DNA from: Pseudokordiimonas caeni | GTDB lineage: Bacteria > Pseudomonadota > Alphaproteobacteria > Sphingomonadales > Kordiimonadaceae | DNA: 64,000 nt | Direction of reading: 5' to 3' | NCBI RefSeq assembly: GCF_026719705.1 | Contig: NZ_JAPPRR010000001.1 | Coordinates: 434,001 to 498,000, forward strand | In this document: piece after piece, positions 52,762 to 62,776 of the stretch | How the letters are laid out: every line of letters begins with the position of its first letter | How positions within the stretch are numbered: the stretch's first letter is position 1 | Program-made: the position numbers and the translations under genes | Notes under the pieces: generated by a model | The model's input: only the letters and a program-made list of their open reading frames with translations | What the model was told of the DNA's origin: nothing | Database searches by the model: none

Positions 52762-53909
52762 TCGCCTTTTCGCGCAACGACAATAGTGTGATGTCGCGCT
52801 GGTGGTGGACGGTGGACCGCTGGATGCTCGGTCTTGTTGTCGTGCTCGTCATGACCGGTCTCTGGCTCACGCTGACGGCCTCGCCGGCGGTGGCTGAACG
52901 GCTGGGCCTTGATGCCCTGCATTTCGTGAAGCGCCAGACCATGTTCCTCGGCTTAGCGCTTGTCACCGTTTTCGGTGTGTCGATGATGTCCACCTCGCTT
53001 GTGCGGCGGGTTTGCGTGCTTGGTATGCCCGTGATGCTGCTGTTGATGGTCGCCACGCTCCTGATCGGGCCCGAGATCAAGGGTGCGACGCGTTGGCTGC
53101 AGATCGGCAGCTTCACCCTGCAGCCGAGTGAGTTTCTGAAACCCTTCTTCGTGGTGACGACGGCCTGGATCCTTTCCAGCCAGTTCGGCGGCGAGGATAT
53201 CCCGTCAAAACGCATCGCAACCGTTCTTTACGGCCTCGTCGCCGGACTTCTGGTGCTGCAGCCGGACTTCGGCCAGACGGTGCTGATCAGCGCAGTCTGG
53301 ATTTCGCAAATGGCAATTGCCGGCCTGCCGATCATGTGGGTGGCGCTGGCTGGCGTTTCGGGCCTCTTCGGTGTCGGCCTTGCCTATGCCTTGCTGCCGC
53401 ACGTGGCCAGCCGGATCGACCGCTTCATCAACCCGGAAAGCGGCGACACCTATCAGGCAGACAAGGCGCTTGAAGCCTTCCAGTCGGGAGGGCTTCTGGG
53501 CAGGGGGCCTGGCGAAGGCGTTGTGAAACTGCACCTGCCGGACGCCCACACCGACTATATCTTCGCGGTCGTCGGCGAGGAATTTGGTGCCATCGCCTGC
53601 ATCCTTCTTCTCTTGCTGTTCGCCGGGATTGTTGTGCGTGGTCTCGCCCATCTGCTTGATGAAGAGGACCCCTTCCGCATGCTGGCTGCCGCCGGGCTCA
53701 TCATGCAGTTCGGCTTGCAGACGCTGATTAATGTGGGGGTGAATCTTGTGATCCTGCCGTCGAAGGGCATGACGCTGCCCTTCATCTCCTACGGTGGTTC
53801 CTCGATGTTGGCGCTTGCCATCGGGGTCGGTATGATCCTCGCACTCACCAAACGCAACCGCTTCATCCGGCCGGGGCTTGATCCCATCGGCTGGAAGGCG
53901 GCCGAATGA
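52758..53909 (+). CDS. ftsW: Septal peptidoglycan polymerase FtsW (SEDS family)
   Basis: A 383-residue membrane protein with ten helices. Motifs: ATRWLQIGSFTLQPSEFLKP, KALEAFQSGGLLGRGPGEGV, LPDAHTDYIFAVVGEEFG with the catalytic Asp of SEDS proteins in the long loop, and PFISYGGSSMLALAIGVGMI. It polymerises glycan at the septum with FtsI. ATGA overlaps on both sides. Confidence 0.96.
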   Translation: MIAFSRNDNSVMSRWWWTVDRWMLGLVVVLVMTGLWLTLTASPAVAERLGLDALHFVKRQTMFLGLALVTVFGVSMMSTSLVRRVCVLGMPVMLLLMVATLLIGPEIKGATRWLQIGSFTLQPSEFLKPFFVVTTAWILSSQFGGEDIPSKRIATVLYGLVAGLLVLQPDFGQTVLISAVWISQMAIAGLPIMWVALAGVSGLFGVGLAYALLPHVASRIDRFINPESGDTYQADKALEAFQSGGLLGRGPGEGVVKLHLPDAHTDYIFAVVGEEFGAIACILLLLLFAGIVVRGLAHLLDEEDPFRMLAAAGLIMQFGLQTLINVGVNLVILPSKGMTLPFISYGGSSMLALAIGVGMILALTKRNRFIRPGLDPIGWKAAE

Positions 53910-55018
53910 GCGCGTCTCGCCATATCCTCCTGGCCGCTGGTGGCACCGGCGGGCACATGGTGCCGGCCGAAGCGCTGGCCGCCGAGCTGACTGCGCGCGG
54001 GCATCGCGTTTCGCTCGTCACCGATGCACGCGGCGACGCCTTCAAGACGATCATGGCGGGGATCGACCGTTTCGTGCTGCAAGCAACCAGCCATATGCAG
54101 GGCGGTATCGTCGGCAAGCTGAAGGCGGGCATCAGCCTTGTTGGCAGCTTCTTCGCCGTGCGGCGCCATTTCCGTGCCGTGCGGCCCGATGTGATTGTCG
54201 GCTTCGGCGGATATCCTTCGATGCCGGCCGTGATGGCCGCGAAAAGCCTTGGCCTGCCCTATATCCTGCATGAACAGAATGCTGTGCTTGGCCGCGTGAA
54301 CCGTTGGACCGCCAAAGGCGCGGCAATGGTGGCACTGACCACAGCCGCGACCGAACGTGTGCCGGCGGGCGCCAGAACGTCCGTCACCGGCAACCCGGTC
54401 CGCCCTGCCGTGCGCGAGGCTGCGAAAGCTGCCTATGAGGCACCTGCAGACGGTGGCCCGATCCGGCTATTCATCCTTGGTGGCAGCCAGGGCGCGCATA
54501 TCCTGTCGAAGACTGTTCCGAGTGCCCTTGCCAAGCTTGATGACGCCACCCGGTCCCGCCTTCGGGTGCAGCATCAGGCCCGGCCCGCCGATGGCCTTCT
54601 GGTCACCGCCGTTTATGCAGCGGCGGGCATCGCGGCGACGGTTGAAGCCTACTTTGAAAATGTGCCCGAAATCCTTGCAGCCACGCATCTGGTGATCTCG
54701 CGGGCGGGGGCGTCCACGCTTGCGGAACTGACGGCCGTCGGGCGCCCTGCGATCCTTGTGCCGCTGGCGATTGCAGCGGACGATCACCAGCGTGCCAACG
54801 CTGCCCCGCTGGTGGCCGCAGGCGGCGCGTTCGCAGTTGCGGAAAAGGACTTCACGCCGGACCATCTCGTCGCTATGGTGCGCGACCTTTTGAAGGAACC
54901 CGCCCGGCTTTCCGCCATGGCGGCATCCATGAAATCCGCTGCACAAGGCGACGCCGGCAAGGCGCTCGCCGATCTTGTGCTGGCCCAACTCTCACCCCGT
55001 CAGGAGCAGTCCGCATGA
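53906..55018 (+). CDS. murG: Lipid II synthase MurG (GlcNAc transferase)
   Basis: A 370-residue GT-B enzyme that adds GlcNAc to lipid I at the inner face of the membrane. Motifs: [75 protein letters not shown] and the donor site [20 protein letters not shown]. Start: ATG 53906. ATGA overlaps with ftsW and murC. Confidence 0.96.
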   Translation: MSASRHILLAAGGTGGHMVPAEALAAELTARGHRVSLVTDARGDAFKTIMAGIDRFVLQATSHMQGGIVGKLKAGISLVGSFFAVRRHFRAVRPDVIVGFGGYPSMPAVMAAKSLGLPYILHEQNAVLGRVNRWTAKGAAMVALTTAATERVPAGARTSVTGNPVRPAVREAAKAAYEAPADGGPIRLFILGGSQGAHILSKTVPSALAKLDDATRSRLRVQHQARPADGLLVTAVYAAAGIAATVEAYFENVPEILAATHLVISRAGASTLAELTAVGRPAILVPLAIAADDHQRANAAPLVAAGGAFAVAEKDFTPDHLVAMVRDLLKEPARLSAMAASMKSAAQGDAGKALADLVLAQLSPRQEQSA

Positions 55019-56430
55019 AAGGCATCCCCTTCGATATCGGCGCAGTACATTTTGTCGGTATTGGCGGCATCGGCATGTCAGGGATTGCCGAGCTCATGCA
55101 TAACCTCGGCCACCGGGTGCAGGGATCGGACCTTTCGGACAGCGCCAATGTGGAGCGCCTGCGCAAGCTCGGGATAGACGTCAAGATCGGCCATACGGCC
55201 GAGAATGTGACGGGCACCCGGGTGGTGGTGATCTCCTCCGCGGTGAAAGGCACGAACCCCGAAGTCGTTGAAGCCCGCCGCCTTGGCATCCCCGTGGTCC
55301 GCCGCGCTGAAATGCTGGCCGAACTGATGCGCCTCAAATGGTGTGTGTCGGTTGCCGGGACCCACGGCAAAACAACGACAACCTCGATGGTGGCAACGCT
55401 GCTTGAAAGCGCCGGCATCGATCCGACCGTGATCAACGGCGGCATCATCAACAGCTATGGCACGAACACCCGCCTCGGCGAGGGTGACTGGATGGTTGTG
55501 GAAGCGGACGAAAGCGATGGTACCTTCGTCAAGCTGCCCGCCACCATCGCCATCGTGACGAACATGGACCCCGAACATCTCGATTTCTACGGCGACGTCG
55601 AGAAGATGCGGGCGGCCTTCATCCAGTTTATCGAACGTGTACCCTTCTATGGCGCGGCGATCTTGTGTGTTGATCACCCGGGCGTTCAGGGTCTTATCCC
55701 CGAAGTGCTCGACCGCAAGATCGTCACTTATGGTTTCTCGCCGCAGGCCGAAGTGCAGGCCATGAACCTGCAGTCGTCGAGGGGCATCAGCACCTTCGAT
55801 GTCGTCATTCATGGCCGGGGCGGGGCGGACGATACCGTGATCGAAGGGATCACCCTGCCGATGCCGGGTCGCCACAATGTGCAGAATGCGACGGCGGCGA
55901 TTGCGGCCGGCCTGCAGATGGGTATCCCGCACGACAAGCTTCGCAAGGCGTTCGAGAATTTCTCGGGCGTGAAGCGCCGCTTCACCAAGGTGGGTGACGC
56001 CAAGGGCGTGACGGTGATTGACGATTACGGTCATCATCCGGTGGAAATCGCCGCCGTGCTGAAAGCCGCCCGCGAAAGCTTCGATAGCAAGGTCGTCGCC
56101 GTGGTGCAGCCGCACCGCTACACGCGCCTCAAATCTCTGTTCGAGGATTTCTGCACCTGTTTCAACGATGCCGACACGGTGATCGTCACCCCGGTCTATG
56201 AAGCCGGCGAAGCGCCGATTGAAGGGATTGACCGCGACGCGCTCGCCGAAGGGCTCATCTCTCACGGTCACCGGCAGGTGGACCGGGTGGACGGCGAGGA
56301 CGATCTGGCCGCCGTCGTGGCGCGCTATGTGGACGAGGGCGACGTGGTGGTCTGCCTCGGGGCGGGGTCGATCAGCGCGTGGGCGAACCGCCTGCCGCCG
56401 CGGCTGCAAGCGGCGATCGAGGTGCGCTGA
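55015..56430 (+). CDS. murC: UDP-MurNAc:L-Ala ligase MurC
   Basis: A 471-residue Mur ligase: [21 protein letters not shown]-loop [60 protein letters not shown], and the C-terminal [19 protein letters not shown]. It adds L-alanine to UDP-MurNAc, the first ligase step. ATGA overlap with murG; the murB ATG shares one base with its stop. Confidence 0.96.
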   Translation: MKGIPFDIGAVHFVGIGGIGMSGIAELMHNLGHRVQGSDLSDSANVERLRKLGIDVKIGHTAENVTGTRVVVISSAVKGTNPEVVEARRLGIPVVRRAEMLAELMRLKWCVSVAGTHGKTTTTSMVATLLESAGIDPTVINGGIINSYGTNTRLGEGDWMVVEADESDGTFVKLPATIAIVTNMDPEHLDFYGDVEKMRAAFIQFIERVPFYGAAILCVDHPGVQGLIPEVLDRKIVTYGFSPQAEVQAMNLQSSRGISTFDVVIHGRGGADDTVIEGITLPMPGRHNVQNATAAIAAGLQMGIPHDKLRKAFENFSGVKRRFTKVGDAKGVTVIDDYGHHPVEIAAVLKAARESFDSKVVAVVQPHRYTRLKSLFEDFCTCFNDADTVIVTPVYEAGEAPIEGIDRDALAEGLISHGHRQVDRVDGEDDLAAVVARYVDEGDVVVCLGAGSISAWANRLPPRLQAAIEVR

Positions 56431-57365
56431 TGGTGATACTGGCGCACAAGGCGGAATTCCTAGGCAAGCTGCCCCATATCCGGGGCCGGCTCGTCGAGGA
56501 TGCGCCTTTGTCGCGCCTCAGCTGGTTTCGCACCGGCGGCACTGCGGACCTTTTGTTCGAACCCGCCGATGCTGACGACCTGATTGCTTTCCTGCGCGCG
56601 CTGCCCACGGGTGTGCCTGTCACCGTGATCGGGGTGGGCTCCAACCTTCTCGTTCGCGATGGCGGTGTGGAAGGTGTGGTGATCCGGCTCGGTCGGGGTT
56701 TTGCCGGTATCGAGACACGCGGCGATATCGTCAAGGCGGGCGCCGGCGCCATGGATGTGCATGTGGCCCGCAAGGCGCAGGAAGCGGGCCTCGCAGGGCT
56801 CGAGTTCCTCGTTGGCGTGCCCGGCACCATCGGCGGGGCGGTCCGCATGAATGCAGGCGCCTATGGCCGCGAGGTCAAGGATGTACTGCTGCATGCCCGC
56901 GCCGTTGACCGCCTTGGCCATGTGCATGAGCTGGATCTGGCTGACATGGGCTACAGCTACCGCCATGCTGACGTCGCAGATGACCTTATCTTCATCGATG
57001 CAACCTTCAAGGGTACCACCGACGACAAGGCAGCCATCGCCGCGCGGATGGATGAAATCACCAATGCCCGCGCCGACAGCCAGCCGATCGGCACCCGTAC
57101 CGGCGGCTCCACCTTCAAGAACCCCGAAGGCGGCAAGCGTGCGTGGGAACTGATCGATGCCGCAGGCTGCCGGGGCTTCGCCATCGGCGACGCGATGGTT
57201 TCCGACAAGCATTGCAATTTCCTGATCAACAAGGGCAAGGCAACCGCTGCCGAAATCGAGGCCGTGGGTGAAACCGTCCGCGCCCGCGTCAAGGAAGCCT
57301 CGGGCATCGAGCTTGAATGGGAAATCAGGCGCATCGGGCGCGCAGCCGGGGGGGGCACGGCATGA
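56430..57365 (+). CDS. murB: UDP-N-acetylenolpyruvoylglucosamine reductase MurB
   Basis: A 311-residue FAD enzyme, type I by size and motifs. FAD-binding segments: LSWFRTGGTADLLFEPAD, VIGVGSNLLVRDGGVEGVVI and LEFLVGVPGTIGGAVRMNAG. The catalytic serine is in TRTGGSTFKNPEGGKRAWEL, and SDKHCNFLINKGKATAAEIE ends the domain. It reduces enolpyruvyl-UDP-GlcNAc to UDP-MurNAc. Start: ATG 56430, one base overlapping the murC stop. In many relatives ddl follows; here ftsQ does. Confidence 0.96.
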   Translation: MVILAHKAEFLGKLPHIRGRLVEDAPLSRLSWFRTGGTADLLFEPADADDLIAFLRALPTGVPVTVIGVGSNLLVRDGGVEGVVIRLGRGFAGIETRGDIVKAGAGAMDVHVARKAQEAGLAGLEFLVGVPGTIGGAVRMNAGAYGREVKDVLLHARAVDRLGHVHELDLADMGYSYRHADVADDLIFIDATFKGTTDDKAAIAARMDEITNARADSQPIGTRTGGSTFKNPEGGKRAWELIDAAGCRGFAIGDAMVSDKHCNFLINKGKATAAEIEAVGETVRARVKEASGIELEWEIRRIGRAAGGGTA

Positions 57366-58138
57366 CCGCGATGATCCGCCCCCGCCGCGTGGTGAATGGT
57401 GTCTTCTTCGGGCTCGTGCTCGCAGCCCTTGCCTATGGCGGCATGCAGGGCTGGCAAAGCGGCTGGTTCGTGGACCGCAGCCGTGACGCCGGCTTCGTGC
57501 TGAACGACATTTCGGTCGAAGGCGCCATGCGCACTCGTCAGGGCGATGTGCTCGCCGCCCTTGATGTGGATACCGGCATGCCGATCCTCGCGATTGATCT
57601 GATCGCCATGAAGGAACGGCTGGAGACGCTGCCGTGGGTGAAAACGGCCGTTGTCAGTCGCGTATTCCCGGGCTCGCTGGTTGTGAAGGTTTCCGAGCGT
57701 CAGCCGTTTGCCCTGTGGCAAGCGGACGGCAAGGTGCATCTGATCGATGCCGAAGGGATCATCATCACGAGCCGTGGGCTTGCCGAATTCACCGATCTGC
57801 CGCTGATCGTCGGGGCCGGTGCCACTCGCGACCTGCCGAGCCTTGTGACGCTCCTTGATGACGCCCCCGAATTCAAGGGCAGGATCAAATCCGCCGTGCG
57901 CATCGGCGGGCGGCGTTGGGATCTGGTGTTCACCAACGGTATCCGCCTGAAGCTGCCTGAAGACATGGGGACCTACAGCGCCCGCATGGCCTGGGCCGAT
58001 TTCCGCACGCTTGAAAAGCAGGATCAGCTTCTGGCCCGCGAAATTGATGTGATCGACATGCGCCTGCATGATCGCATGGTCCTGCGCGTGTCGCCCGCAG
58101 GCAAGGCCCAGATGGATGGCCGGGAGAGCGCGACATGA
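57362..58138 (+). CDS. ftsQ: Cell division protein FtsQ (DivIB)
   Basis: A 258-residue bitopic protein: basic cytoplasmic tail, one helix (VVNGVFFGLVLAALAYGGMQ), a POTRA domain (VLNDISVEGAMRTRQGDVLA; METLPWVKTAVVSRVFPG), then the beta domain (ERQPFALWQADGKVHLIDAE). It bridges FtsL/FtsB and FtsN/FtsK at the septum. Start: ATG 57362 overlapping the murB stop (ATGA); the next overlap is with ftsA. Confidence 0.93.
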   Translation: MTAMIRPRRVVNGVFFGLVLAALAYGGMQGWQSGWFVDRSRDAGFVLNDISVEGAMRTRQGDVLAALDVDTGMPILAIDLIAMKERLETLPWVKTAVVSRVFPGSLVVKVSERQPFALWQADGKVHLIDAEGIIITSRGLAEFTDLPLIVGAGATRDLPSLVTLLDDAPEFKGRIKSAVRIGGRRWDLVFTNGIRLKLPEDMGTYSARMAWADFRTLEKQDQLLAREIDVIDMRLHDRMVLRVSPAGKAQMDGRESAT

Positions 58139-59391
58139 GCGCCCGGAACGAAGGCCTGATTGCCGCGCTTGATGTGGGTTCCGCCAAGGTTGCCTGCCTG
58201 ATCGCCGAAATCGGCCCGTCGGGCCAGATCACCGTGAAGGGCGTGGGCAACCGCGCCTGCCACGGCGTATCGGCGGGGGCGGTGATCGACATGGCGGAAA
58301 CCGAAAAGGCAATCCGCGCCAGCGTCGATCAGGCCGAACGCATGGCGGGCGCGACCATCGCCGATGTGGTTCTCTCCTTCTCGGGCGGTGATCCGCGCAG
58401 TGCGGTGATCGAAGCCGAAATCGAAATCGGCGGCCATGCAGTCGCCGAGGCCGATGTCATTCAGGTGGTGAACAAGGCGCGGTCGGATTTCGATCCGGGC
58501 GATGCCTCGATCCTGCATGCAGTGCCGGCGGCTTATTCGCTGGATGGCAATTATTCGCCCCATCCGCCGGTTGGCATGTATGGCAAGAAGCTGGGTGTGG
58601 CGCTCCATATCGTCACCTGTGACGACGGCCCGCTCAGGAACCTTGAGGCCTGCGTGCGTCGCGCCCACCTGAATGTGGCGGACGTCGTGCTCGCCCCTTA
58701 CGCGGCGGGGCTGGCCACGCTTGTGGAAGACGAAGCCAAGATGGGCGCGGCCAGCATCGACATCGGCGGCGGCACGGCGGGCATCAGCGTTTTTGCGCAA
58801 GGTGCGCTTGTCCACAGCGAAGTGGTGCCCATCGGCGGCTCGCATGTGACGGAAGAAGTTGCCCGCGCGCTTCTGACCCCGTTCGAGCATGCCGAGCGGC
58901 TGAAAACCTTCAACGGCTCGGCGCTGCCAGACCAGATGGACAACAAAGTGGAGATCGAGGTGCCGCAGGTGGGCGAGACCGACCGCGAGACGAGCTTCGC
59001 ACGCATGCCGCGTTCGGCGCTCAATCACGTCGTCCAGCGCGAGCTTGAAACCCTTTTTGCGACGGTCGGTGACCGGCTCGATGCATCCGGCTTCGGTGGC
59101 GTCAGCGGTCGGCGCGTGGTGCTGTCGGGCGGTGTGGCGCAAACCGAAGGGGTGCGTGAACTGGCGGCGGCTGTGCTGGGCCGGCAGGTGCGGATCGGGC
59201 GGCCGACCCTCGTGGGCGGGTTGCCGGCGGCGGCGCAATCGCCGTCCTTTGCGACGGCTGTGGGCATGCTGATCCACACCGCGCGCATGCAGCGGCATGG
59301 CCGGCAAAAGAGCAAAAACTGGCGCACGGCGGGCACCAAGCCGAAGGGCACGATCGCCAAACTTGTATACTGGATCAGAGAGAATTTCTGA
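58135..59391 (+). CDS. ftsA: Cell division protein FtsA
   Basis: A 418-residue actin-like ATPase: AALDVGSAKVACLIAEIG, the SHS2 (1C) domain about 85-160 (VIEAEIEIGGHAVAEADVIQ), phosphate loop 2 GAASIDIGGGTAGISVFAQG, VVPIGGSHVTEEVARALLTP and VVLSGGVAQTEGVRELAAAV. The C-terminal helix (IAKLVYWIRENF) should bind the membrane. It tethers FtsZ. The next gene is separated by 133 bases, the largest joint of the cluster. Confidence 0.96.
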   Translation: MSARNEGLIAALDVGSAKVACLIAEIGPSGQITVKGVGNRACHGVSAGAVIDMAETEKAIRASVDQAERMAGATIADVVLSFSGGDPRSAVIEAEIEIGGHAVAEADVIQVVNKARSDFDPGDASILHAVPAAYSLDGNYSPHPPVGMYGKKLGVALHIVTCDDGPLRNLEACVRRAHLNVADVVLAPYAAGLATLVEDEAKMGAASIDIGGGTAGISVFAQGALVHSEVVPIGGSHVTEEVARALLTPFEHAERLKTFNGSALPDQMDNKVEIEVPQVGETDRETSFARMPRSALNHVVQRELETLFATVGDRLDASGFGGVSGRRVVLSGGVAQTEGVRELAAAVLGRQVRIGRPTLVGGLPAAAQSPSFATAVGMLIHTARMQRHGRQKSKNWRTAGTKPKGTIAKLVYWIRENF

Positions 59392-59524
59392 TCGGGGGAA
59401 TCTGCCCCGGCCAGAACAAGAAAAAAGTACGAAAAAAGCAGGGAAAACGGGACAAAAATGCGGAAGGGGACTGGCGCCGAATCGGCGGTCGGGCTACAAG
59501 GAATGAAACGGAGGAACATGGGCA

Positions 59525-61156
59525 ATGTCGATCGAGTTTGAAAACATGGAACTGACTGAACTGACACCGCGCATCCTGGTCATCGGGGTCGGCGGCGCGG
59601 GCTGTAATGCGGTGAACAATATGATCGCCGCGCAGCTTCAGGGTGTGGATTTTGTGGTGGCGAATACGGATGCGCAGGCACTGGCTTCGAGCCTTGCCGA
59701 CAACCGCGTCCAGCTGGGTGCGCAGATAACGCAAGGCCTGGGCGCAGGCGCCCAGCCGAAGGTGGGTGAAAGCGCGGCCGAGGAGTCGATCGAGGCAATC
59801 GACCGTATCCTTGATGGCTGCCACATGGCCTTCATCACCGCTGGCATGGGCGGTGGCACCGGTACCGGGGCGGCACCTGTAATCGCCCGCCGCGCACGTG
59901 AGCGTGGCATCCTGACCGTGGGTGTGGTGACCCGTCCCTTCCATTTTGAAGGCGGCCGCCGCATGAAGATTGCCGACGCCGGCATCGCCGCGCTGTCGAG
60001 CCATGTGGATACGCTGATCATCATCCCGAACCAGAATCTGTTCCGGGTGGCGAACGAACGCACCACCTTTGCTGATGCCTTCAATATGGCGGACGAAGTG
60101 CTGCACTCGGGTGTACGCGGTATCACTGACCTCATGGTCATGCCGGGCCTTATCAACCTCGACTTCGCAGACGTTCGCACCGTCATGTCCGAAATGGGCA
60201 AGGCCATGATGGGCACGGGCGAAGCCGACGGCGAAGAGCGCGCAATGGCTGCTGCTGAAGCCGCCATTGCCAATCCGCTCCTTGAAGATGCCAGCCTCAA
60301 GGGTGCCAAGGGCGTGATCATCAACGTCACCGGCGGCATGGACATGACCCTTTACGAGGTCGATGCTGCTGTGAACATGGTGCGCGAGCAGGTGGACCCG
60401 GATGCGCTGATCGTCTTCGGTTCGGCCTTCAACCCCGAACTTGATGGCCGCATCCGCGTATCGGTCGTTGCGACCGGTATCGAAGGTGGCGCCATCGACC
60501 TGCCGGTGCCGAGCCGCGCCACTATCGCCGCCCGCGTCGCCACGCCGGTTGTTGAGCCGGTGAAGGAAGAAGCGCCGGCAGTCCAGGAAGAAGTGGCGGT
60601 TGAAGAACCGGTGGCGGATGAGAAAAGCGACGAGTTCGCCGAAGCCGTTCTTGAGGAAAGCCTGATTGTCGGTGGCAGCATGGGCACCTCCGAGTTCGCT
60701 GAAAACCATGCCGGGGAAGAAACTTCGGAAGAAGAATTCGCCGAGGACGATACCGACGATATCGAAGCCCGCGCACTTGCCGCGAAGGAAGATGAAGGCT
60801 TTGTAGCCGAGGCGCCGATGATGCCGAAGGCGCGCCAGACCGCTTACCGCGCGGCCGATGTCGTGCAGGAAGAAGCTTACACAAGGGGCACGACCGAAGC
60901 GCCGCGCCGCGAGGCCGAGCCGATCCAGCCCGGCGGTGCAGCCCCGGCGGCAGCGCCGCGCCGCAGCCTCTTTCAGCTGATGACCTCGGGGTTCCGTAGC
61001 AATGAAGAAGCTGGCGCACCGACCCCTGTTGTCGAGCCTTCGAACGACGAAGCCCGCCGCCGCACCAGCCTTGGCGGGGTAAGCGCGGAGGACCGCCCGG
61101 CACCTTCAAGCGAACAGCTTGAAATCCCGAGCTTCCTGCGCCGCCAGCAGAACTGA
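59525..61156 (+). CDS. ftsZ: Cell division protein FtsZ
   Basis: A 543-residue tubulin-like GTPase. The GTPase core (about 1-330) has [18 protein letters not shown] and the tubulin signature [20 protein letters not shown], then [16 protein letters not shown] and [21 protein letters not shown] long acidic linker (about 335-525) is typical of alphaproteobacteria; the C-terminal peptide [12 protein letters not shown] binds FtsA and other partners. Start: ATG 59525 (an AGGAACATGGGCA context). A 133-base leader separates it from ftsA, so it may have its own promoter. A strong terminator follows. Confidence 0.97.
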   Translation: MSIEFENMELTELTPRILVIGVGGAGCNAVNNMIAAQLQGVDFVVANTDAQALASSLADNRVQLGAQITQGLGAGAQPKVGESAAEESIEAIDRILDGCHMAFITAGMGGGTGTGAAPVIARRARERGILTVGVVTRPFHFEGGRRMKIADAGIAALSSHVDTLIIIPNQNLFRVANERTTFADAFNMADEVLHSGVRGITDLMVMPGLINLDFADVRTVMSEMGKAMMGTGEADGEERAMAAAEAAIANPLLEDASLKGAKGVIINVTGGMDMTLYEVDAAVNMVREQVDPDALIVFGSAFNPELDGRIRVSVVATGIEGGAIDLPVPSRATIAARVATPVVEPVKEEAPAVQEEVAVEEPVADEKSDEFAEAVLEESLIVGGSMGTSEFAENHAGEETSEEEFAEDDTDDIEARALAAKEDEGFVAEAPMMPKARQTAYRAADVVQEEAYTRGTTEAPRREAEPIQPGGAAPAAAPRRSLFQLMTSGFRSNEEAGAPTPVVEPSNDEARRRTSLGGVSAEDRPAPSSEQLEIPSFLRRQQN

Positions 61157-61172
61157 ATAACCAGAAAAGAAG

Positions 61173-61200
61173 ACCGGACGCGGCTGCCACTGCGTCCGGT
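61173..61200 (+). terminator. First hairpin after ftsZ
   Basis: ACCGGACGC-N10-GCGTCCGGT, a 9-bp stem, without a T-run, 16 bases after the ftsZ stop. It may protect the 3' end or act with the stronger terminator at 61222. Confidence 0.45.
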
Positions 61201-61221
61201 TCAATGACATTGCCTGCCTTG

Positions 61222-61255
61222 AAGGCCGGACCTGCCGTCCGGCCTTTTTCTTTTA
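61222..61255 (+). terminator. Strong intrinsic terminator closing the dcw cluster
   Basis: AAGGCCGGAC-CTGCC-GTCCGGCCTT followed by TTTCTTTT. A 10-bp perfect stem and a T-run; it lies between ftsZ and the convergent SIMPL gene. Confidence 0.92.
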
Positions 61256-61257
61256 CC

Positions 61258-61947
61258 TCAGGCTGCCAAACGAAATTCGAGGGTGGAAACCACCCTCATT
61301 TTCTTGATGATCTGGCTGGTCTCGACGCTGCCGCCGCGGGCATCACCAGAGATAATCTCGATATTGCCCTGATGGGCGCGCTTCAGTCCGATAAGGCGGG
61401 TGAATGCTTCGGCGGCATAGCGTTCGGCGCTTTCGCGCGCTCTGGCCGAGGCTTCCCATAAAAGTTCGGGGGCGAGGCTGCTGATGTCGGAAACTTCGAA
61501 TGCAGGTGCTGGGCGGGTTACAAGGGTCACGCCGTTCGCCTTCAGCCTGGCGATATCCTGATAGGCCGATGCGACTGACCATACAGCCCCGGTTTCGATG
61601 CGGATGGTGCAGGCGGCGCGGACAGGCGAACCTTCCTTGCGGGTCAGGTTTGGTGGCCCGGACGTCCAGTCGCGCGGGCGAAGGCCATGGCTGATGAGGA
61701 AACTGTCAACCGCGCGGCTCTGACGCGAGAGGGCGGCGAGCGCATCGATTTCCTTCTCGCCGTGTGCCTGCAAGCGCAGGGTCCAGAGGGCGCTATCGGC
61801 CATCACCTCGCGTTCGGCGAGGCCCTGAACGGTGACAAAACGGTCTTCCGGTTTTTCATGCTGGCTGGTGGCGACAAGCCACCCGGAAAGGGAAATTCGG
61901 CTGGCGGTGACCATGCCGACACTGGTGTTACTCTTGTTCGATATCAT
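61258..61947 (-). CDS. SIMPL-domain (DUF541) protein
   Basis: A 229-residue protein with the SIMPL/DUF541 pattern: RFVTVQGLAEREVMADSALW, RAVDSFLISHGLRPRDWTSG, ARLKANGVTLV and SARARESAERYAAEAFTRLI. The family is periplasmic or outer-membrane and forms large ring assemblies; function not defined. Signal sequence: no convincing one, though SLSGWLVATS near residue 18 is weakly hydrophobic. Start: ATG 61947, with AAGG upstream; ATG 61914 is an alternative. No coupling with neighbours. Confidence 0.82.
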   Translation of the reverse strand: MISNKSNTSVGMVTASRISLSGWLVATSQHEKPEDRFVTVQGLAEREVMADSALWTLRLQAHGEKEIDALAALSRQSRAVDSFLISHGLRPRDWTSGPPNLTRKEGSPVRAACTIRIETGAVWSVASAYQDIARLKANGVTLVTRPAPAFEVSDISSLAPELLWEASARARESAERYAAEAFTRLIGLKRAHQGNIEIISGDARGGSVETSQIIKKMRVVSTLEFRLAA

Positions 61948-62036
61948 GTCCTGCTACCTTGGCACCGCTCTTGGCTATGGCGGTTTGCGCACTCAAGATG
62001 TGTGCCAAAATGGGACACAAATGTGGCAGCGGCCAC

Positions 62037-62516
62037 CTATTTCTGCACTTTTTTGCCCTTTTCCCAGCGGGCGGCGTCGGTGTCGTCCTCTGCCTTCGCT
62101 TCGACCCATCCACCGGCCGTGTTTCGGTGGCTTTCCTTCTTCCAGAAGGGGGCGCGGGTTTTCAGATAATCCATCAGGAAATCGGCGGCCTCGAACGCTG
62201 CACGGCGGTGGGCCGACGCGGTGACAACGAGCACGATGGGATCACCCGGCGTGAGGCGGCCATGGCGGTGGATCACCCGCACGCCGTCGAGCGGCCAGCG
62301 CTTGCAGGCATCCTCAGCAATGGCGGTCAGCTCGCGCTCCGTCATGCCCGGATAATGTTCAAGCGTCATGGCTTCAAGGTCGCCGGTCAGGTCGCGCACG
62401 AGGCCTGTGAAGCTGACAACAGCGCCGATGTCGGTGCGGCCAGCGGCGAGGGCGGCGACTTCGGCACCGGTATCGAAGGCTTCCGCCTGAACGCTGACGC
62501 TTGGGGTGGCGGCCAT
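62037..62516 (-). CDS. moaE: Molybdopterin synthase large subunit MoaE
   Basis: A 159-residue MoaE: IGAVVSFTGLVRDLTGDLEA, MTLEHYPGMTERELTAIAED, VRVIHRHGRLTPGDPIVLVV and SAHRRAAFEAADFLMDYLKT, with the catalytic lysine region PFWKKESH. With MoaD it converts precursor Z into molybdopterin. It is 4 bases downstream of moaD. The C-terminal tail (about 20 residues) is charged and variable. Confidence 0.95.
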   Translation of the reverse strand: MAATPSVSVQAEAFDTGAEVAALAAGRTDIGAVVSFTGLVRDLTGDLEAMTLEHYPGMTERELTAIAEDACKRWPLDGVRVIHRHGRLTPGDPIVLVVTASAHRRAAFEAADFLMDYLKTRAPFWKKESHRNTAGGWVEAKAEDDTDAARWEKGKKVQK

Positions 62517-62520
62517 GGGC

Positions 62521-62772
62521 TCAGCCCCCCGTCACCGGCGGGAAGAAGGCAATCTCACGGGCACCCTCAACCGGGGCGTCGAAATCCACATGCACCTGAT
62601 CGCGGGCGACACGGATGGCGGCGGTGTTGGCAAGCGCCTCGCTGTGGCCCTCGCTGCGGGTGGAAAGCCAGCGGGCAAGATCCGCGATGGTGACGATATC
62701 GGTCGGCACATCAAGCGTTTCCTCGCCATAGCCGACCCGTTCCCGCAGGGAAGCGAAATAGAGGATCAGCAT
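62521..62772 (-). CDS. moaD: Molybdopterin synthase sulfur carrier MoaD
   Basis: An 83-residue ubiquitin-like protein beginning LILYFASLRERVGYGEETLD and ending in the double glycine FFPPVTGG that receives sulfur. It partners MoaE. Start: ATG 62772, 4 bases after the pgsA stop; the ORF runs further upstream over pgsA but without homology. Order uvrC-pgsA-moaD-moaE is common in Alphaproteobacteria. Confidence 0.93.
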   Translation of the reverse strand: MLILYFASLRERVGYGEETLDVPTDIVTIADLARWLSTRSEGHSEALANTAAIRVARDQVHVDFDAPVEGAREIAFFPPVTGG

Positions 62773-62776
62773 GACA

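Noticed and set aside
55078-56409. 443-residue minus-strand frame
   Set aside because: Antisense to murC with an intact P-loop; low-complexity His/Arg-rich product.
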